64,000 bases of DNA from Ceratobasidium sp. AG-K (lineage: Eukaryota > Basidiomycota > Agaricomycetes > Cantharellales > Ceratobasidiaceae). The position numbers were made by a program, and so were the translations under genes. Shown here one piece after another: positions 37,816 to 52,533 of the stretch. Positions within the stretch are counted from its first letter, which is position 1; each line of letters begins with the position of its first letter. Where the stretch lies: the NCBI GenBank assembly GCA_037039685.1, contig JAWNGF010000001.1, forward strand, positions 8,370,001 to 8,434,000, in the 5' to 3' direction. The notes beneath the pieces are model-generated. The model was not told the DNA's origin. It did no database searches and saw only the letters and a list, made by a program, of their open reading frames with translations.

Positions 37816-39070
37816 TTATAGTTTGCACTGGGGCTTTGTAGATTCTTTGTTATTTTATTTTCAGCATTGTGCTTTGTACTGTATTCGTCTTGAGCTATGC
37901 TATCTATCCATTTCAGCTGAAGCAGAGTGTAAATCTGGGATTTAAAGGGTGTCATTCGCACAAGCTCCGAAACGAACATCACTCTCGTCGCTGGTAGGCA
38001 TGAGACGGTAACAATGTCATCCCCGAACCAAATGATGCCAGACTCAGTCCACCTAGTAGGCGTGCGTTAGCTGAAAGCACTCATAATTAATTATACTGGG
38101 TGTACTGACCGACAAAGATCTCTATTCCGGTGCCGAAGTAACCTCTCTGAGTTAATATGCCCATGTATAGCACCCATGCACTGATGAGTATTCTCCATCG
38201 GTACTCTATGAACTGTGCTAGTTTCATGCTCGTAAAGTACCCCATAATGAGAGCAGTCGGAATTAAGATTTTAAGAGAGACCCGGAGTGTCTGGATCAAC
38301 TCTGGAGTGTCCGCGTTCCGGAATAAATGATCATATCCCTGTTCGATCTAAGCTTAAGTACGGTCGATTTTACTTAACGCATGATGCTTACCGAGGCGTA
38401 TACACGCCCGATGATATGCCCACAATAACACGCGATTATTACCCGAAACAATGATTCAAGCATAAGGAAACGATTCTATAGATTGCTTAGCATATCTACA
38501 CCATGTGCGTCAAGTCTGAGTGTAACATACTCTAGCGCGATCTATACTCGATAGAAACTTAGGTAGTTCAGACGGCGGTACGCTCATCTTTACCTATGGT
38601 TTTAGGGACTGAGGGTATACGAGGCCAAGCCTTTAACGTGCTGCCGGTTAACGAGATAAAGAGGCTCACTTACATACACGATACGGCAAACCGTCAAAGA
38701 TGGGGTGAATGCCGTGGTGGTAAGGACTGACCGTGTGATATGGCCGAGCCCCGAAGCCTGTAGTTTGTATAAAGGCAGTGACGATTGATATTACTCTGGT
38801 GCCGTCACTAATTATTTTAAACTTTAACTTCCGTGGAGGGAGAAACTGAATTCGGTAGAAATTGGTTTGGAATTAGCATAGCCAACTAGAGCTATTCGAG
38901 CGAGACTGCTAATTTACAAGGCTTTTTTGCGTATATGCATGCGCTGGTTTGGTTACAAGGCAGATGATTGTGGCTTCGAGAGCTCAGCCTTCCACGCGGT
39001 GCTGCTGCGCGTTGCATACACGTGATTGTTTCCCACATCTGGATTTTGGAGCCGCCCACCACTGCCTCAG
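37816..39070. other. No recognisable gene
   Basis: The 3' end region of H3, then AT-rich sequence with only short frames, then the upstream region of EMC7 with a CACGTG at 39019-39024. Nothing else seen. Confidence 0.5.
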
Positions 39071-40300
39071 ATGCGTTTTTCGTCTTGTTTAATAGCAACC
39101 TCATTGTTCTCTTGCCTGTGAGTTAAATGGCGCACTAAAATCCGCTACGATTGTAAATTGGAGTGTTACTCAAACTATGGTGGATTGCCTCTAGGTCGAG
39201 TGCGTGGGCGGCCAACGTGGAGGGGAAGATTGAATGGAATACCGTTTGCCCGAGTGAGTGATTCAAAGGAAAAGTGCATAGTGCCCCACAGACATGCACC
39301 AGGGAGAGGCAGCGTTCTCATAGTATTTTGCGCACAGGTATAACGGAACTCAAACCTAGCACTCGCGTCGTGCTTGATGGAGGAGTTTACCGTGGTGGCA
39401 TAAGGCGCTCTGGGGAGTTTGTCATGTGAGTCTAATCCCCACGTAGCTTTTGTGCTAGTGGATATCTCATTTCAACGTCTAGACATACTAACTTACTTGG
39501 TTTTTGCACTTGCCTATAGCGAAGACGTGGCAGATGGAGCCTATGTGCTGAGCGTTTTGTCGCCAGACCATGTTTTTGACTTTGTGAGTAATTTGGATTG
39601 TGTTCGCATCGGTGCACTTGCATGATTCGTATGACGTGGATAGCGCCTATTGCGTCGAGGCAACTGCCTTGCGTACCGCCGTGCGCTAGATCTGTGTGTC
39701 CTACACGCGCATACTATTTGGATACACTATTTGCATTCCTGCCACTATCAATCGAAACTAACTTGAGGTGTTTTCCTTACAGGTTCGCATAGATATAGAC
39801 AACGGCACCGTTTCTGCTCATCCTCATGTCCTCGGAACGCCGTTCGAGCTTTCAGTCGCCGGGCCAGCTTTACCGTACCCGCTGGCCCTCACCGCGCGTT
39901 CAACAAATCAGTATTTTGTGCCTAGAGAAGGATTCAATCTGGCAGGAATGTTCCAAAATCCGGTACGACAGCTTTCATCTGGCTCAATGCATCGCTGACA
40001 AGCGTCTAGATGATGATCCTAATGGCTATTACCGGTGTGATGGTTATGTTTATGCCGAAGATGATGGTGAGCTGGCATATGTCATGACGGAAAGTTTACT
40101 AGGTCTGATGACGTTGGGCGTTTTAGGACAGCCTGAGCGAGGAGACCAAGCAAGAGCTGCAACAAAAACAACAAGAGATGTTTGGTGCGGTGACTGCGCC
40201 TGCGCAAGGGCCACCAAAGGATTTGGACGTGGGGGATGCACGTGCAGCGTTGGCCAGTGGAGGTGCCAAAGGCGGCAAGAACTCTCGAAGGAAGAAATAA
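39071..40300 (+). CDS. EMC7: ER membrane protein complex subunit 7 (EMC7)
   Basis: Seven small exons reconstruct a complete protein of about 220 residues: 39071-39117, 39195-39253, 39338-39425, 39520-39583, 39783-39962, 40010-40066 and 40127-40300. MRFSSCLIATSLFSCL plus SSAWAANVEG is a signal peptide with a plausible cleavage site. The lumenal beta-sandwich follows: VEGKIEWNTV, STRVVLDGGVYRGGIRRSGEF, GAYVLSVLSPDHVFDFVRID, LPYPLALTAR, FNLAGMFQNP, in the family order. The 57-nt sixth exon encodes the single transmembrane helix, unusually Met-rich. The cytosolic tail is EETKQELQQKQQEM, ending in basic KNSRRKK. EMC inserts tail-anchored and multipass proteins in the ER membrane; EMC7 is a peripheral lumenal-domain subunit. 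All introns have GT-AG ends and keep the frame. Confidence 0.9.
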
Positions 40301-41041
40301 GCGCGGGCATAGATCTGCATTTGTTGTTTTGTCGCGTCTAGACGGAATACATCGTGTATTAATATCGCAATAACGCCCGAGGAAGGACGGAAATCTTTCG
40401 TATGTTCGGATGGTCACAAGGCGAGGTTCCCCGAGTGGTCATGATCCATAGCCGATACGATGAGCAGATGGACACGCTGGGACTTGAGAAGAGGCAATGC
40501 ACGGAGGGGTAAAATTCAGGGTCCAGCTGAGGGTCTGCCGGAACCAAAGAGTTGCGACCTTTGACTGCAAGGATGCAAAGCGAACCCAAGTCGGCTTACT
40601 CTCTTCTGGACCCACTCTGCCTGGTGCCGTCATTGTTGCGTCCGCTGCTCACGCGCATATAGCCGTCCTCGAGACCTATTTGCCACCGTTTACAACCTCC
40701 TCCTACGCACATCCACTCCGCGGCGCGCCGAGTTCGCTCCGCTGAGCCCGCATAACTTGCCGCCCGCCAGCGCGTTGCCCGCTGCGTCCACCTCGCGCGC
40801 TTTTCGACGCTACAGGCTGCGTGTTCGAGTCGCCTGGTGTCCGCCACGGCCACTGCATCCCAGCAGCACTCTCCTACGACTCTGCGCCACGCGCGTACTG
40901 CCTTGAACTGACACCGACCTCCCGGCGCTACCTCGACCGCCACTCAACTGGCCTTTGAAATACACAACCACCATCTAGCTACTGCGGCCAACCGACCTAT
41001 TCTCTCCTCCGTCTCCCGCCACCGTATAAGCGTCTTTCAGC
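40301..41041. other. Intergenic, upstream region of the ISWI-subunit gene
   Basis: C-rich sequence from about 40690 to 41040 with open frames on both strands that show no motif. It probably holds the promoter and leader of the gene starting at 41042. Confidence 0.5.
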
Positions 41042-44000
41042 ATGCCGTTTGTGCGCAGGAAGCAGGTTGCTATGCACCCTGTGCCTCCCGAACTCGAGCA
41101 GAACCCAAACGATACGCGGGATGTCTTTTACCTCGAAGAAACGGGAGAGATATTTCTCGACTATGAGTGAGTACCACAAACATCCTTCTCGTCAGCTTTC
41201 ACGTGTGCACATGACGCATTATTCCATTGTTGTTCCCACCACTCCTACCTCACCCCACACCTGCGCTAATCTCGTCTGTTTGTGCCTTGACCGAGCCCCG
41301 ACCAACTGCTTACGCTTCATGTAGATCATACGCCTCCCGCATGTCATTCTACAAAATGAAGGTCTTTCAATGCGAGACCAGTGGCAAGGGTGGACTCGAC
41401 TACTTCCAGGCCCTCCAGTCGGAACAGAACGAGTCCAACAATTTGCTAGCGCGCTTCCCTGAACCTCTGAAGGCCGCAGTGCTGCGATCCGTCCAATGGC
41501 GTGCGCACATATTAAGCTACATTGCATGCGCTGGCTAACAATATTACAGGCGTCGTGGGAAGACTTGACAGTTTGGTGGACCAGGTCTACGATCGTTATG
41601 TCGACCGATACCATGTTGGCGAGAGTAAGTATTGACGAGTCCGCACCGCTGAAATTTGAGTGTTGATTGCCGCACAGAGATTTTTGTGGATATTCAAGGC
41701 GAAAAGTGCGTTACCGTTCCTGGCTTATTATGCTCCACCATCGACGTCTGACACGACGTGCTTCATAGATACTGGGCCCGCATCCTCAAAGTATTCCCAC
41801 CCAAGGCATTATTGGCTGCGTATGCTGCACCCATCTCCTCGGCAGCAAACCCCAATTCCGCCTCTCCACTGAATCCCAAACCCAACGGTCTCTCACCTCT
41901 CAATCCCAACTATTCCAGTCCCAACTCGCCATCCCACAACAACCCCAACTCGATCACCAACTCACTCCTCAACTCACAACCTGGCCCTGCTGTCGACCCC
42001 GCGGCGATTGCCCACCGAACCGGCGGGGATTTGTCTATCCCAATTGCTGAAGCGTTTGCCAAGGACGATCCCAGTGCATATTTTTACCAAGTTCAGTTGA
42101 TCGAAGAAGGCGATGAAGATGACACCGGAGAAGTCAACGGAAACGGCGTCAGCGTCAATGCCAACGGCAGCGGAGGAGCTGGGACCAAGTGGGCTGGCAG
42201 CACAATGGAGGTCCAGATGGGTGTTATGAGGTGCGTCGATCGTTGCTATCAAGGAATTGCGTCTGATCGACTTGCTTATTCGTGCATTTCCCACGATTTG
42301 CTTTGATTCGTTCGAACAATAGTCGAGATCGTCTCGCGTTTAGCAAGTCTATACTGCGGCGGTTTATTCGGGAGTGTGTGGCGCGAGACGCGGCTATTGC
42401 TTCTCCTTGGGTCGTGAAACCTGCTTTGGCCCTGCGGTATGGACTTGAAACGGAAATGCCGGGTAAGCGTGTTTGCATCATCATATATCGTTCTGGCCTG
42501 GGCAGACATTGTATCCTTTGGCTGCAACGCCAGTTTAGTTTACAAGATATCTTCTGGTCTATGCCGTGTATTCCGTGTTTGAATATTTTACTGAAACGCT
42601 TGTTTACAGTTGCCATGCAAAAGAGCGTAGAACGAATGAAGGCCGGCGAGTTGGAAAAACGTAAAAAGGTCTGGGAAGAAAAGGAGGATCGGCCGTCGAA
42701 AAAGGTCAAAAAAGGAGCGGACGAGAAAGGCAAGTCTTGTGCAGTGCGAGACCTGGATTCTTCAAATGCCTCTAAGTCTCAATTGTGCATTTCCGCTAAC
42801 ATACGATATTCTATAGACGACGGCAAGCGAACCCCTATTACCAAGGCTAAAGAGACCCCAACGCCTGCCCCTGTACGACGCTATCCCATCGAGGATCTCG
42901 ATGTAGTGCTTAACGACCGAGATCGTAAAGTCAGTGGCTTATCGTTTCCATAGTATGTTGACTCACAACTTTCACAGGCTGGCCGATTGGAGATTCGACC
43001 CCCGTTTAGCCGAGACGTGCCATTTGGTGAATGGGGGCCTGATGCAACTGAAATGTTCTTGATGGTTTGGTCCGTGTTGACGACCTTTAGGCAAGTCATC
43101 TTTTCATGAAGGTTGGCTAATTCTTATACCTTGTTCTAGCAAACCACTCAAACTAAGCTTCTTTACCTTGGACGACTTGGAACATGCATTGAACCACACA
43201 TACACGCCCCCCACTGGATCGCGTGCTCCTCGCCATATCACCCTTTTAAGTGAAATCCATGCCACGCTGCTCGAGCATATTCGCGATCGCGCCGAAAAGC
43301 CCGTTGCTGGGTCCAGCCACAAGAACGGAGAGGCCTATACCCTGTTCAACAAGTATTACGAGGAAACCGAGGAAGAGTACGATAGAATCCTAGATGATTG
43401 CCGCGATTTTCAAGAGGCATTCGATATTGTCTCAGAACGCGAACACGGCCTATACGAAAGGACGAGTGGGGCAGAAGAGGACGTGCAAGCCAATGTATGG
43501 AGGACCAAGTTGGGAGGGATCGAGCCTCGATGGGACATTGCGAGGGATTTGCTTCCCATTATCGATCGTCAATGTCAGTCGATTGGTGACTGGCGAAAAA
43601 TCCATCTCGAGTCCGACCGAGCGGGATGGGAGAAGGCGATGTTTGGATGCATAATAGAGGTATGTCTCACCAATTTCGAGCCGAAGAGCGGGCAATAACG
43701 TGAATGCATAGTATGCAACGGAGCAAACATGTCCCCGAGTCCGTTCCATCGTCAACCAGTTGCTTCTTCCTCCACACACTACTCCTCCCGAGCAGTCTGA
43801 CGCGCCCGAAATTGCAACGCTTGACGACCCCGATTCCGATTCCGAACTCGAGTCAAACTCGGACTCGGACAACGACAGGGACTTGCGATGGGGTTGGATG
43901 GCGCTTACTCCCCGCGATAAGCTCGAGATTTTGGCCTTTTTAGCCGACTTGGCAATGACAAGTCGTGGAATTCGCGTATTTTTGGAAAATTGCGATGCCA

Positions 44001-45449
44001 GGTTGACCACGCTGCGAAAGGAAAAGATAGAAGTGAACCGAGAGAGGAAGAGAGTGTAAGTGATGCATTTTATGTGGTTGCTGGTCGGCTGAAACTCTAT
44101 TAGTGCCGAGTTGCTCGGAGAATCTGGCATTTCTGTTACCAAGATGGAAGAAAAAATGAACGGATCTGCCAATCAAAACGGCGACGTCGACGAGCTCGAA
44201 CTCAACGCCGGGTCCGAAACTGGCTCTGCATCTGCGACCCCTCTACCCGAGTCTGGAGCATCCACTCGACGCAAATCCCGCAATGCCACCGCTCCCAACT
44301 CAACAGCTCCTAGCTCGCACGCGGGCACTCCTGACATTGCGCACCCTGTCAATCAACGCGCAGCGGCACGTGCGCAGGCTGCCGAGCACAAGGAGCTGGT
44401 CAAGGCTCGTCAGGCGCACATTGACGAGGCGGCCAAACTCGAGCGGCAGCTAGCAGAGATTGAGCGAGAGTTTAGGCAGCTGTTGGGTGCGACGCGTATG
44501 AAGCCTCTGGGTAAAGACCGCTTCCACAACCGAATCTGGTGGTTCGATGGAATTGCTGGAGTTGGGCTGGGCGGAAAATCTGGTGCAGAGGGGAAGGGAA
44601 ATAAAGGCAAAGGGCGAGCGTCGGAAAAGGAGAGGGAAAGGGAGGCGCAGGGAGTTGGGAGAATATTCCTGCAAGGACCGGACGAGGAAGAGTGGGAGTA
44701 TCTCATGAATGGGAGGGACGAGCACGCTGTACAGGCGCGACGAGTAAGTGAGGAGGGCGAAGGATATATGCTCGAAGCTGGCGAATGGGCTATGTACTCG
44801 GAGCCAGAGCAGGTGAGTCTTCAATTATAATTACCTCGTGTGGGGGAAGCAAGATGCTGTCGGCCGCGGTATGGTGATGTGGGCGGCTACTGCTATTGAG
44901 CCGGATTCGGGATTTTGATCCGTCGGTCATGGTCTAGACACTTGCTGACCGATCTTTCGTTGCGTAGATCGAGGAGTTTATTGCGTGGCTAAACCCCAAG
45001 GGAACGCGTGAGCTTCATCTGAAAAATGCGCTTGCAAAGTGGGGGGAGCCACTGATGGCAGCTGTCGGCAAGCGTAGCTCGGTAAGTATTTTCTTTTCTT
45101 TTCATTTTCCCTTGGGCGGATCTTGCACTGTATGGGATCAATGACTCGTCCACTCGTTCAAGTCGTGGACCAGGAGGACGGTTGTGAGGTATCTTGGTGC
45201 CTGTATCCCTAAGCGACTCGCTTGCCGAATGACTGGATGGCCGGGGACGGGTCCAACAGCACGTCACTACTCTCCTGCCCTCCTGAATTGCGTATTCTCA
45301 AACAAATACTAACGCAATCTAACACACAGGACCTCTCCGGGGCCGCACGTGGGCAATCAGGCGAGACGAGACGCAGCAGCCGTGTGAAAGCCGGGGCCGG
45401 CGACGCACGAGAGTCATATTTGACTTGGACAAACAAACGGCTGAAGTGA
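41042..45449 (+). CDS. Itc1/Acf1-like subunit of an ISWI chromatin-remodelling complex
   Basis: About 1,100 residues in at least ten exons. N-terminal WAC domain: MPFVRRKQVAMHPVPPEL, DVFYLEETGEIFLDYE, YASRMSFYKMKVFQCE, AVLRSVQWRVVGRLDSLVDQ. An Asn/Pro/Ser-rich linker is followed by a basic helical region (about 42610-42740). The DDT domain reads MFLMVWSVLTTFSKPLKLS then FTLDDLEHALNH (about 43050-43200). WHIM motifs follow: MALTPRDKLEILAFLADLAM (about 43890) and LGKDRFHNRIWWFDG (about 44510). Acidic D/E/S repeats lie at about 43795-43880. It ends ESYLTWTNKRLK at 45449. WAC-DDT-WHIM order identifies the Acf1/Itc1/BAZ1 family, the non-catalytic partner of ISWI ATPase that spaces nucleosomes. No PHD or bromodomain is seen, as in yeast Itc1. 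All parts are in frame. Confidence 0.92.
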
Positions 45450-46123
45450 CCGGGTTTCGGAACTTTTGGGATTGGACTGTCTGCATTGTAATTCGTGTTT
45501 ATGCTCTTGGTCCGTATTTCAGTTTTGTTATTGTGTGACTTGTGCAAATCGAGATTTTACCTCCACTTGACGTCCGGATATTCCGAGGGCATGAAATCGC
45601 TCATGAACACAAACAGCTGACTTGCCTCGGTAATCATGACAGCCAGCAGGGACCATGATGCTGGTGTTCGATGATATACAAAGCGCTACTACAGCCGACG
45701 TCTCGATTTGGCAGAACTGGCGGGAACACTAGGCTCCGTTGGGCCACCTCTAATCTATTGAGTAGCATCTCAGTTAGACATCGCATAGCGATAAGGCTAG
45801 GACTAAGCAGACCCGCTATTTACTTGATAACATGCAGCTCACTTGCTTATTTGAGTCATATCGCACTCAATGTTTGAGAGCCAAGTTTAGGTGTTCCGGT
45901 TCCTATAGCTCATGTGATCCAAGAGCTCTCGGCCAAGCATGTGGGGAAACTGGTGATACGCGATACGATTCTGCCGCAGGAGGCGGCTGGGGCTCAGACA
46001 TGCACACACCGCGAGAAGGTTCGAGTAAGCGCCAACTTTAGCCTAAAAGGGACAAGAACTATTCATTTTATAATAAGTGCTTGGTCTCCGTACTCCACCT
46101 CACCCATCTCCCCTCCTCTCGCC
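45450..46123. other. Intergenic
   Basis: The 3' end region of the ISWI-subunit gene and the upstream region of the transporter. The frame 45914-46387 overlaps the start of the transporter and is its extension upstream of the ATG. Nothing else is recognisable. Confidence 0.5.
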
Positions 46124-48849
46124 ATGCCTACAGACACACCCAACCAAAGAACACAATACGCAACCCCGGTGCATATTAGTGGTACCCCCATTCGCTACGG
46201 GACACCGATCACACAAGGAATGCATCTAATTGGGACCCCAATTCCTAGACAAGGGCTACAAATGCAAGGTGGAGAGGCTATGACACCGAGTAGAGCGTCG
46301 TTCTCGGGGCGAATGAGGGCAGCATCCGTTAACATTAGAGACGCTATCGGATCTTGTGAGCTCCTTACCATTTATTTATGCATCTGATCGCCACCACTCA
46401 CTCTGCCCGCAAGACCAACACTCTCAAGCACAGCTCTATGGATCGTTCCTGGGTTCTCCGTCAAATCTCAGTCATGTACCTCGTAGGCGAAGAGACGACG
46501 AGGAGGCCATCATGTCGGACGACGGAGATATTACGGATGAAGGGGAGTGGTCGGATGAGGAAGAAGGGGAGGGCTATGACGTCGGCGACGAAGCCCAAGA
46601 GCAGGACGGCACCTCGGATCAAGCATACCTTCATGCGCATCCACAACTCGCTGAATATGACAATAGCCTGCGCTCCATACTACGTGAGCCGGGATTGAGT
46701 CCGTCCAGCCTGGATGAGCGGCGTCTCTTGCTCGCCACAAAGATGCCGTCATACTCGGATGGTGCCAGCGATTCAGGTAGCGGTCACGTCCGAAGAATAG
46801 CTCCTGGGAACACTGCATCACCACTTAGACGTCGTCTTTCGAGTATCAGTTATCGGAAGAGTGTGTCCAGGCCGCCTCGGGGATCTTCAAGCTTTGGTCA
46901 AACCGTGAGTTACCAGAAGATGTTATGCCGCCTAATCGCTTTTTACTTACTGTTACTCGCTAGCTCTTCAACGCAATTGCGATCCTATTAGGGGTTGGTA
47001 TGCTTTCGGAGCCTCTAGCCTTTGCATATGCTGGATGGATAGGTGGATTTGCGCTCATTGCGTTTTACGGGTTCTTAACATGTTATACGTAAGTCCGACG
47101 ACTTTTAGTTGGTAACTTGGAAATGACAGTGTTCTCAGCGCGAAAATTCTTGCGCATATTATCTTGGCTGATGGGAGGTTGCGTACCTATGCTGACATTG
47201 GCCAAAAGGCCTTTGGGCGCCGAAGCAACGTCTTCACCAGTGCTCTTTTTTGCTTAGAGTTGTTTTCGCTCAGGTAAGTACATATCCAAGGGGGCATATG
47301 ACGCTGTTTTTCATAGGGTTACTTTTACTAGCGTTGTGCTGGTAGTACTGTTTAGCGATAGCATGCACGCCGTTGCACCGCACTTTTCCTCTCATGAATA
47401 CAAAGTACTTGGTCTCCTCATGTGAGCTTACTTTGCTGCCCTTTCATTTTGTCAATATAACTGACGATTGAACTGCCTGCCGTATCTTTCATAATTGTCG
47501 CACCTTTGCAATGCAATCGACACTCATTATGGGATGGTTTCAAAACGATTCGATTTAGCCTTATCCCTTCGATATTTTTGCCTTTGCATCTCTTATCCTT
47601 CGCGTCTGTTCTCGGGATTTTGGCAACAGTCTTCATCATTGTAGTCATTTTTGTTGATGGATTTTCCAAGGTATGTTAGATATCCATCCCTTTGTGCGAC
47701 CGTAATCTGACGGTCATTTTAACTGGTCTATCTCTGATGCGTATGGGGAATTCCTGTGATCCCGTCCTTGCCAATGCGTGAATATAGACTCAAGCTCCAG
47801 GGAGTCTCTGGGAGGCCGCTTCAACGGACTTGGCACCGAATTGGGCTGCGTTTCCTGCATCCTTTGGGTTATTCATGGCTGGGGTAAGTCAGTTATATTT
47901 GGGATGGGCTGTCGTCAGTAACGCCAACGCATGATACTAACAATTGGCGTAGTTTGCAGGCCACGCTGTCATTCCGTCATTAGCAAGGGACATGGCTGAG
48001 CCAGAGGAGTTCGATACCATGATAAATTGGGCGTTCGTAAGTGCACAGCGGATTGAACGATTCAACCGAAGAGATGCAGCTAATATTATGACTAGTTTGT
48101 CACAACGCTCATATATGCGATCGTAGGTGCTGGAGGGTACATTATGTTCGGCAGGGACGTTAGCGATGAGGTTTGTCTCACTAGATCCTGGCCGACTTTC
48201 GCTGATTCAGTGCGATCCCCATAGGTCAGCGTAGATCTAATGAAGATTCCAGAGTACAATCAAACTCTCAACAAAATTGCGGTATGGATGCTCGTTATCA
48301 GTCCTCTGTGAGTGTATGCGGGCAAAACATACGGGAATATACCGCTAAATTCGCTGTGCAGGACCAAGTTCGCCCTCTGTACCCGTCCCGTAAGTGGAGA
48401 GGAACGTTGCTCCTCGAAAAATATAACTAATTTCACACTAGCTCAACATCACTGTTGAAATAATGCTGGGCATCGACCGCGTTACCGTTCCGTCCCACTC
48501 GCCAGAACGACCTCCTTCGCCTTCACATAAGCACCATGGGCACCCTGACGAATTTTTCGCCGCCTCAGTTGATGCCCGCGAGAAGCGAAATCGGATTCTC
48601 CGCGCCATAGAACGCGTTGCCTTGACTTTGGCTGTCGTAGCCGTTGCAATCCTTTTCCCCGACTTTGGGGCCGTGATGGCCTTCCTTGGGGCCTTTAGCG
48701 CATTTATGCTCTGCGTAATTGGGCCGATATGCGCCAAGACAGCTCTGGCTCGGAGGCTAGAGCCTTTGGATGCGCTATTGCTTTTGGTTGCGGCTGGAAT
48801 GGCAGGGTCAGGAACGTGGGTTGCGTTCAAGACAGGTAGCGGAGCTTAA
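46124..48849 (+). CDS. AVT1-like vacuolar amino-acid transporter (Aa_trans family)
   Basis: About 650-700 residues in some ten exons. A long hydrophilic N-terminus (about 250 residues) contains repeated GTP-rich turns (GTPIRYGTPI, GTPIPRQG) and an acidic Asp/Glu stretch (about 46510-46610). The membrane part begins FNAIAILLGVGMLSEPLAFA (about 46973), the signature first helix of the amino-acid/auxin permease family, followed by YAGWIGGFALIAFYGFLTCY, ILAHIILADG, YADIGQKAFG and further helices in every later exon to ALLLLVAAGMAGSGTW at the end. The order and the FAGHAVIPSLARDM segment match vacuolar AVT transporters, which move neutral amino acids with a proton gradient. The substrate is inferred only at family level. 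All exons join in frame. The start could be earlier if an upstream exon exists. Confidence 0.88.
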
Positions 48850-49025
48850 GGAGGCTGGGAGGCTCCACATGTCTGAACGAGCTGGATGGATCATCGGTGT
48901 TGGCTATTTGGTAGTCGTATTTGGGGTTATTATTGAACGAGGTGTTTCGGACAATGCGTTTCAATGCAGTTCAACATTGTGAGATCTCGAATAGTTAATA
49001 CATGCGTATTCCAGGAATAGGAGAA

Positions 49026-50146
49026 TCATGCAGCCTGAGCTTGCGAGATGATCTTTGCTAGTTCTACATTTTAAACAAGTTAGCGAGATGTTCAACGTGA
49101 GTAGGATAGGATCGGAAACAAAAGACATTTCAACCAGGAGCGGAGGAATGCCAGTGCAATAGAGCCCACTCGCGGGCGTGGTTGAGGAAAAATCACTCAC
49201 GTGGAAGCTGGATGTTCTCTCTGATAACGGTGGCGACTGGCTGGTTGTCTGGGTTGGGTGGAATGGTGATCACGCCCGTGGATGCGTCCGATTCCCAGCC
49301 GAGCGACTCAACATAGCTATCTAAATCCGAATCTGTTGGATAATAGTCGGCGTTCGAATGGGCGGTCAAGTTCGCAGAATAATTCAGAGTTGAGATCAGC
49401 AAATGCTAAAATACGAATTGACTTACCGTCCAAGTCTAGGTAGGAACCTAACCTCTTGCGAGTAATTGTCTTGAATGCAGCAGTAACCGCTCGAACTGCA
49501 ACTTCGCGTACAGAATCTTCGAACCCTACGACCTCGACTGTGTAGTTTTCGCGAATATTAGCACATGCTTCAGAGCGGTAGAATGCCCAGAACGCAGGGA
49601 AGCGGCATGCTAGCAGTTGAGTAGACAGCTGAGTGAGAATTTGCAGAGCTCCTGGCAGAGGGTCAGGCTCTCCATCTGGCAGGGGAAGGTTCTGCGTGTC
49701 CGTTAGATCTGGGAGGGGGATATTTAGGTATTGACTTACTTGTCGCTCCCCTAGAAGGGCCACGCAGAGATTGAAGTCACAGGCTGGAGCTGCAGTAAGA
49801 GCCTTTACAAGAATGTTGATAACGACATCTGGATTGTACAGATCAGGGTTAAATTGATAGCTGGCCGTTTACGCCATTGAGTTTCAGAGCGTACGAAGCG
49901 GGATTGCGAACGTACAGTTTGAGAATAGCGAGGTTGGCCAGGCAATCGTATTCTTTCTCCCTGATTTGGTGGTATAGATAGTCCTCGAGAAGGCCAGCAT
50001 TGTGGGGGTTGTATCGGTCTAGGGTGGAATTTGGAAATCTGGGTGGCAGAATGCGGCAGTACGAGCTCACCAACGCCATCTACAAGCTGGTCGATAACCT
50101 CTGGCCTTGCTTCAGGCTTTAACCATGTGCTTGCTGTAGACGTCAT
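49026..50146 (-). CDS. Eukaryotic translation initiation factor 3 subunit K
   Basis: About 240 residues in six exons. The start MTSTASTWLKPEARPEVIDQ is followed after an intron by RYNPHNAGLLEDYLYHQI and EYDCLANLAILKLYQF, the eIF3k signature. Then NPDVVINILVKALTAAPACD, QLLACRFPAFWAFYRS, VRAVTAAFKTITRKRLGSYL and ITIPPNPDNQPVATVI (winged-helix part). The last exon adds QLAKIISQAQAA and ends at TGA 49026-49028; its acceptor follows aaaatgtag. The protein is a PCI/HAM-type subunit of the eIF3 complex on the 40S ribosome. It is divergent from the WDR5 gene with only 137 bp between start codons. All exons are intact. Confidence 0.93.
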
Positions 50147-50283
50147 CCTTGCGTTTAGATAGCAGCCGGTAAGGCAAACTTATACGAGTTTTGGATGTGA
50201 TCGACGGGTGCGAGCTTCGCAATAATTTGATAACCAAAATTATTGTTTAGGGTGGGCTCATCCAACGTTGTCCGCAGACAGCC
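50147..50283. promoter_or_regulatory. Short divergent promoter between eIF3k and WDR5-like gene
   Basis: The 137 bp between the two start codons must hold both promoters or one bidirectional promoter. It is AT-rich (aataatttgataaccaaaa near 50220) and has no clear TATA box or E-box. The arrangement is seen; shared control is inferred. Confidence 0.5.
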
Positions 50284-51831
<1,548 letters not shown>

Positions 51832-52533
51832 CCGAGCTATGCTCAATGCACAGCAAACTTGTAGAATTACCGCATATCCCCGAATCAATTCAGCTTGCCC
51901 CTGTCGAAGCGAGCCAACGCTTGAACTGGTGATTGGAAATTGGGGATGCCCGGGTACTCCGTAGGTTGTTCTTTTATCTGTTCTATACTGTACCACATGA
52001 ACTCGCATCGTGTGTCTACCATCTCGCCAATGTTTGTATACCTCGGCACGGTGGGTACCATACTGTCTTCTTTCTTTAGGAGGACACTATATCTCACCGG
52101 CTTAATTTCTAGACCTCGGCTTACTATGGATCCTGAACTTCTAGCCAATACCGGACGACTCGTTTGGAAACGACAAATGAGGATATGGTAGGCTAACCCG
52201 ATGTTTGAGTCGCTAACACTAGGCGTGAGCTTCGGCTTCGCGGCGGCAGCATGGTTTGTTATTGTGTGACAGGCGCTTAGCTTGACCTCCGGTATATCCT
52301 TTCAATCTGCTTCAACTTTCCACGTGTGTTCAATGTTTCTGCCGTGCACAATGCGCCGCATGCTTGATGATTGCCGAAACTATGCTAAAGGACGCGTCCT
52401 TCGCTTAACCTTCATCTCCCTTGCTATTGCTCTGCTAGCCTGGCACACTACATCACCCGTTCTGAGCCGAGGTTCAAGCCACATATTAAATACCGCAATA
52501 GAGCACTCACATCTCGACAGAACCCCTTTCAAC
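51832..52533. other. Intergenic
   Basis: The 3' end region of the WDR5-like gene and the chitinase promoter. Short frames at 51885-52148 and 51940-52191 have no recognisable motif. Confidence 0.5.
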
